From NCBI GenBank assembly GCA_026874595.1, contig CM049308.1, positions 91,207,624 through 91,271,623 on the forward strand: a stretch of DNA of 64,000 bases, read 5' to 3'. The position numbers and the translations under genes are program-made. The stretch is from Sipunculus nudus. Taxonomy: Eukaryota > Annelida > Sipuncula > Golfingiida > Sipunculidae. Shown one piece after another: positions 60,720-64,000 of the stretch. The notes under the pieces are model-generated. The model did no database searches. It saw only the letters and a list, made by a program, of their open reading frames with translations, and was not told the DNA's origin. Each line of letters begins with the position of its first letter. Positions within the stretch are counted from its first letter, which is position 1.

Positions 60720-62075
60720 GTAAGTACTCTTCTTATGTTCCGGTACATTACGTCTATTAACTACAGGTAATCACTGAACCTTTCACAAAAAGGGCAGGAA
60801 ACGCCGGTTAACAGGCTTTTCATTTTTTATACGCACGTGTAAATAATATGTGTAGGCAAAATTAATGCGAACTCATTCAACTGGAAGATCGCCTTTCAAA
60901 TTTAGCACATACGCAACTAACCAACTTCGGTTATGTGGAATTTCAACCGGGGCGCATATGTGCGTGTTTACAAACAGCTTGTAGATAACAAAGGGCGTTA
61001 AAAGAATGTTTCGTGGCAGAATTTACCTGCAGTTTTATTATTATGTACCCAGAAGAGTAAGCCAGTCATTACATGACTTCTTTAAATAAGGCAAGTGAAT
61101 AGCTAGCTTTAATCAATCTTTTTAACACCAGTCCGTTAGAGCCCAAAACATATATATTTTCCCCACGCTTTTGGGCAAGGGGGGATCGTCGATGTAAATA
61201 TCATGAACAAACATTACTTTCATGCACAAAAGATGCTTTTGAGGATATGTGGTTTCAGAAGTTGTAAGCGCTGTGTTTTGGGGTATGATTTGGCATTTTC
61301 TTCCGCTGTATAATTTAAAGCTATTTTATATATAAATTTATGTTTCTCTTCAGCGCACGTGATCGGAGCCCGCTACATGATGATTATATCCTCGGTGTTC
61401 GTTGGGGCCGCCATGTTGGCCACCATGTTCTATTCTTTACACGAGAAGTTCAGGAATAAACCCGTCTTGATATGTACAGGAGTAGCTACAGGTGTGTCAG
61501 GTGAGGCACATTATCACTCAGATAAACACAAGGGGCTTAACCTGTCAGTTGGTACATGCTTTTGATTTAAATATTTTTTTATTAAACGCTAGTAATACAC
61601 TGTGGCCAAGATGTTATAAATATGATAAAAGATGGTCATAGATTTTATGAAGCGTAACAAACCGGAGTTTTTTTTAAAGTATTTAACTGTTTGAAATGAC
61701 ATATACGGTCAAATAACTAATTAGTTAGAAAACATTGTGAACCCCTCCTTTCTCTTATTTATACCTTCAGGCATAACATCACAACATGCACTCTTCCTTT
61801 CTCTTCTTTATACCTTCAGACATAACGTTATATTATTCCAGGCATAATATCACAAAGTCCGTTACTCCTTTCTCTCCTTTATACTTTCAGCTCTCCTGAG
61901 CCTGACCACAGTGAGTTATTACGGCTACAAGATCCCGGGCGGCTTCTCTCTGCTAGGTTGGGCTTATTATCTGGCCGTTGCTCACACGTTTCTATCCGGT
62001 ATAGGTTTTGCCTTGGTCATTGTTCTGCTTCTAACTGAGCATGTCCGGATCAGAGCAACGATGGCACTGTGGTAA
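60530..62075 (+). CDS. Gene C: four-transmembrane claudin/PMP22-like protein (173 aa, three exons)
   Basis: Exons 60530-60719, 61354-61500 and 61891-62075, phase 1 at both joins, donors GTAAGT and GTGAGG, acceptors TCTTCAG and TTTCAG. Start context CAACATGG. Helices: TM1 ~8-27, TM2 ~71-92, TM3 ~101-123, TM4 ~133-160. The first outer loop has PYWW, NGLWKTC and a Cys after eight more residues (C47, C56), the full claudin-family W-GLW-C-x8-C signature; the two Cys normally form a disulphide. Short basic C-terminal tail (HVRIRATMALW), without a recognisable PDZ-binding end. It shares YGYK in TM3/loop and GWAY..A.AH in TM4 with gene B. Likely a plasma-membrane junction or channel-associated protein; the subfamily cannot be assigned. 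Confidence 0.85.
60720..61353 (+). other. Gene C intron 1
   Basis: 634 bp, GT-AG, no repeat or RNA gene recognised. Far shorter than intron 1 of gene B (10.8 kb). Confidence 0.8.
61354..61500 (+). CDS. Gene C exon 2
   Basis: 147 nt: TM2 (YMMIISSVFVGAAMLATMFY), loop EKFRNKP and the start of TM3 (VLICTGVATGVS). Donor TCAG|GTGAGG. Confidence 0.85.
61501..61890 (+). other. Gene C intron 2
   Basis: 390 bp. Near the 3' end, CTCCTTTCTCT...TTTATACCTTCAG-like phrases occur three times (about 61745-61772, 61794-61819, 61864-61890). The first two are candidate cryptic acceptors or a small tandem duplication of the acceptor region. Confidence 0.75.
61891..62075 (+). CDS. Gene C exon 3
   Basis: Encodes the rest of TM3 (ALLSLTTVSYYGYK), the second outer loop, TM4 (LLGWAYYLAVAHTFLSGIGF) and the tail. 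TAA at 62073-62075. Confidence 0.85.
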
Positions 62076-63299
62076 AAAGCAAGGGTAAACACCAACTCCG
62101 TCCACTCAGTGCAACAGTCTGTTTCCACTTCACTAGCGACCTCTGTTGGCGGTAACTTACATTAAAGTATCAGGGGCTGTTGTATCGACAAAGAAGGCTC
62201 GTGTTTTATATCCAATGATAAATTAAAAAAAAAGGCAGGATATCTGATGGGGTAACGTTATCTGGGTTTTATCTCAATCCGTTTAACTGAGCCGTGCTCA
62301 TTGGAAAAGTGAATTCGAAAGGATGGTCGGGAGGGTCCATGCTTAACAGACAACTCACCTAACTAACAGTATGAGTGCATTCAGTGTAATTACAGTAAAT
62401 ATATGCTATAATATATATATTTTAATAATTTGAACATTTATTGTAAGTAAAATAGCATAAGGAATGTTCCTTATGTTCTTTGTATTTTGTCTGTCATATT
62501 ATATCTTATCCACCATTGTACTGACTGGCCACTATATATACAATACATTATATATATATATATACATAAATATTCAGCTGAAAAAGGTTCAACAAGTTTG
62601 ACAATGAACAGATTACGATTAAATATTAATGGAAATGTTAGAAAAATAGATACAAAAATGCAATTCATAAAGATGTGCTTACTGCTAAAGCTCCTATCAC
62701 ACATTTAGCAACATCTTTACAATGGTGACATTTTCTTAATATGTTAAAATGCCAACCGAGTTTCTAAGACTCATGTCACCTAAACGTCATAGATTATTAA
62801 CAAACCAACAATTGGCCAATTCAGGGATTTATTTTGTACATACATGTACTTTAGCATTTTTGCCTCAACACGTAGATGTCGATTCATGCGAACGTCTAAC
62901 GCTCGTTAGGGTTTTTGTTAATTGGAAAGCAGGGTACTTTCGAGGGTATTTTCCACCGTGTCCTGAGTATGGTATATAGCATACCCATAATACTACGTAC
63001 CATCGAATATTTTACTGTGACCATTGTTAATAGAGTCATGGGATTATACAGGAGAGACCATCCCAGAGTGTGCATAATCAGAGTTCCATCTATCTGCGTT
63101 CTTCAACACTCGTTCTCAAATCGGTAAGGCTACTTGGAGTGACGCTTAAAGGGTTTTTAGCTCAGCTGACTATCAGTCATGCTGTGCTTTAGCGATGGGT
63201 CTTTGTCCGGCTGGCCGTCCGTCCGTTAGCAGGGCATTAATTTTAAACTTAAGGGCTAGAATCATGAGCCCTATGCAGTCTTAGAGGTTTTAATAAGAT
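62076..63299. other. Gene C 3' flank and spacer
   Basis: No canonical AATAAA close to the stop; GATAAATTAAAA at about 62217 is the nearest weak candidate. A (TA)n run lies near 62550-62572. Around 63150-63240, TTTTTAGCTCAGCTGACTAT and CCGTCCGTCCGTTAGCAGGG look like a dispersed mollusc-type repeat. No gene seen. Confidence 0.45.
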
Positions 63300-64000
63300 C
63301 TCCTTGCAAACCTGAAATTAGGTCACAGTGAACCATATTCTCCGAGTAACGGGGTGCGTTCGCACCCCCCAGAATTAATTCCTGTGGCAAAAATTTAATC
63401 CCACAGCTTCCATCTTTCACATATGGCTCACCTACCAACAGTGGCAGAACCATAATTATTTTGAGGTCACAAGGTCAAAAGACAAAATCACAGGACCCAC
63501 TTCTTTGAAAAGCTTGTGGATGCATTTTAAGCCCAAATGTTCATCCTAAATCTTCCAACTTTCACATATGGCTCACCCATCAACAGGGGAAGAACAATAA
63601 TTATTTTTAGGTCACAAGGTCAAAGGTCAAGATCACCGGAGCAACTTCTTTGAAAAGCTTGTTGATGCATTTTAAGCCAAACCTTTCATCCTAAATCTTT
63701 ATTCTTTCACATAGGGCTTACATAGTAAGTGGGAGAAGAATCCTATAGGTTTTTAGGTCACGGGTCAAAGGTCAAGGTCACATGATCCACTTCTTTAAAA
63801 GGTTGTGGACACATTTCAAGCTAGACTTTTCAATCCAAACCATCCAGCACTGACATATCGCTTCTCCGCAAACAGGGGAAAAGACCTGTTAATTTTGAGG
63901 TCAAAGGTCGAGTTCACCACATCCCCTTCTTATGTGGGATCATTTTAAGGCAAACCACATATGGCAAACCTACCAATAGGGAAGAACCCTATTTAATTTG
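63300..64000 (+). repeat. Diverged tandem repeats, ~140-bp unit, running off the window
   Basis: Landmarks recur: GAGGTCACAAGGTCAAA at about 63462, 63610 and, in changed form, 63752 and 63896; CATTTTAAGCC at about 63522 and 63670; TTCACATATGGCTCACC at about 63415 and 63563. A related phrase set occurs at 5210-5800. Non-coding. Confidence 0.65.

Overview
This window is eukaryotic nuclear DNA, most likely from a bivalve or another mollusc. The signs are split genes with GT-AG introns, AATAAA signals, tRNA-derived SINEs, BEL and Gypsy LTR elements, several LINE clades, long TA, poly-C and ATTC microsatellites, and dispersed repeats carrying GACCTTGACCTTTGACC. The species cannot be fixed from sequence alone. 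Host coding sequence is under 2 percent of the window; the rest is repeats, decayed transposons and introns.

The host genes form a small cluster of four-transmembrane, claudin/PMP22-like genes on the plus strand. Gene B (exons 35684-35843, 46657-46803, 48372-48520; 151 aa) and gene C (exons 60530-60719, 61354-61500, 61891-62075; 173 aa) share exon number, intron phase 1 at both junctions and an identical middle-exon length (147 nt). A third copy, A, is represented by a frameshifted last exon at 2357-2535 and has lost the middle exon. Non-coding sequence at 18470-19960 matches the region upstream of gene C (58650-60480), so it appears to be the upstream remnant of a lost C-type gene. The simplest reading is a tandem duplication of a two-gene block [B-type, C-type]: the left block has decayed and the right block is intact.

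Layout: 1-6.8 kb, left block (A) with a 3.8 kb fold-back-like insertion. 6.8-17.6 kb, a decayed transposase, a BEL element and a deleted Gypsy element, all absent from the matching place in the right block. 17.6-20 kb, the end of the left block. 20-22.5 kb, LINE debris and an 18-bp minisatellite of about 100 units. 22.5-35.6 kb, LINE and SINE remains, including one LINE 3' part with an uninterrupted 477-codon frame. 35.7-48.5 kb, gene B, whose first intron carries an 8.6 kb insertion that includes four 1275-bp tandem units. 48.5-60.5 kb, spacer with a second, oppositely oriented copy of the same repeat family. 60.5-62.1 kb, gene C. 62.1-64 kb, spacer and diverged tandem repeats.

The most notable signal is this repeat family. 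Four termini (37220, 38825, 55670, 58623) end in a 5-bp-stem hairpin followed by T and CTAG. The stem is kept by a compensatory base-pair change while the loop varies. Two complete copies are about 1.80 kb each. This is the layout expected of a non-autonomous Helitron/Helentron-type rolling-circle element. The left block gives an empty-site comparison for one insertion.
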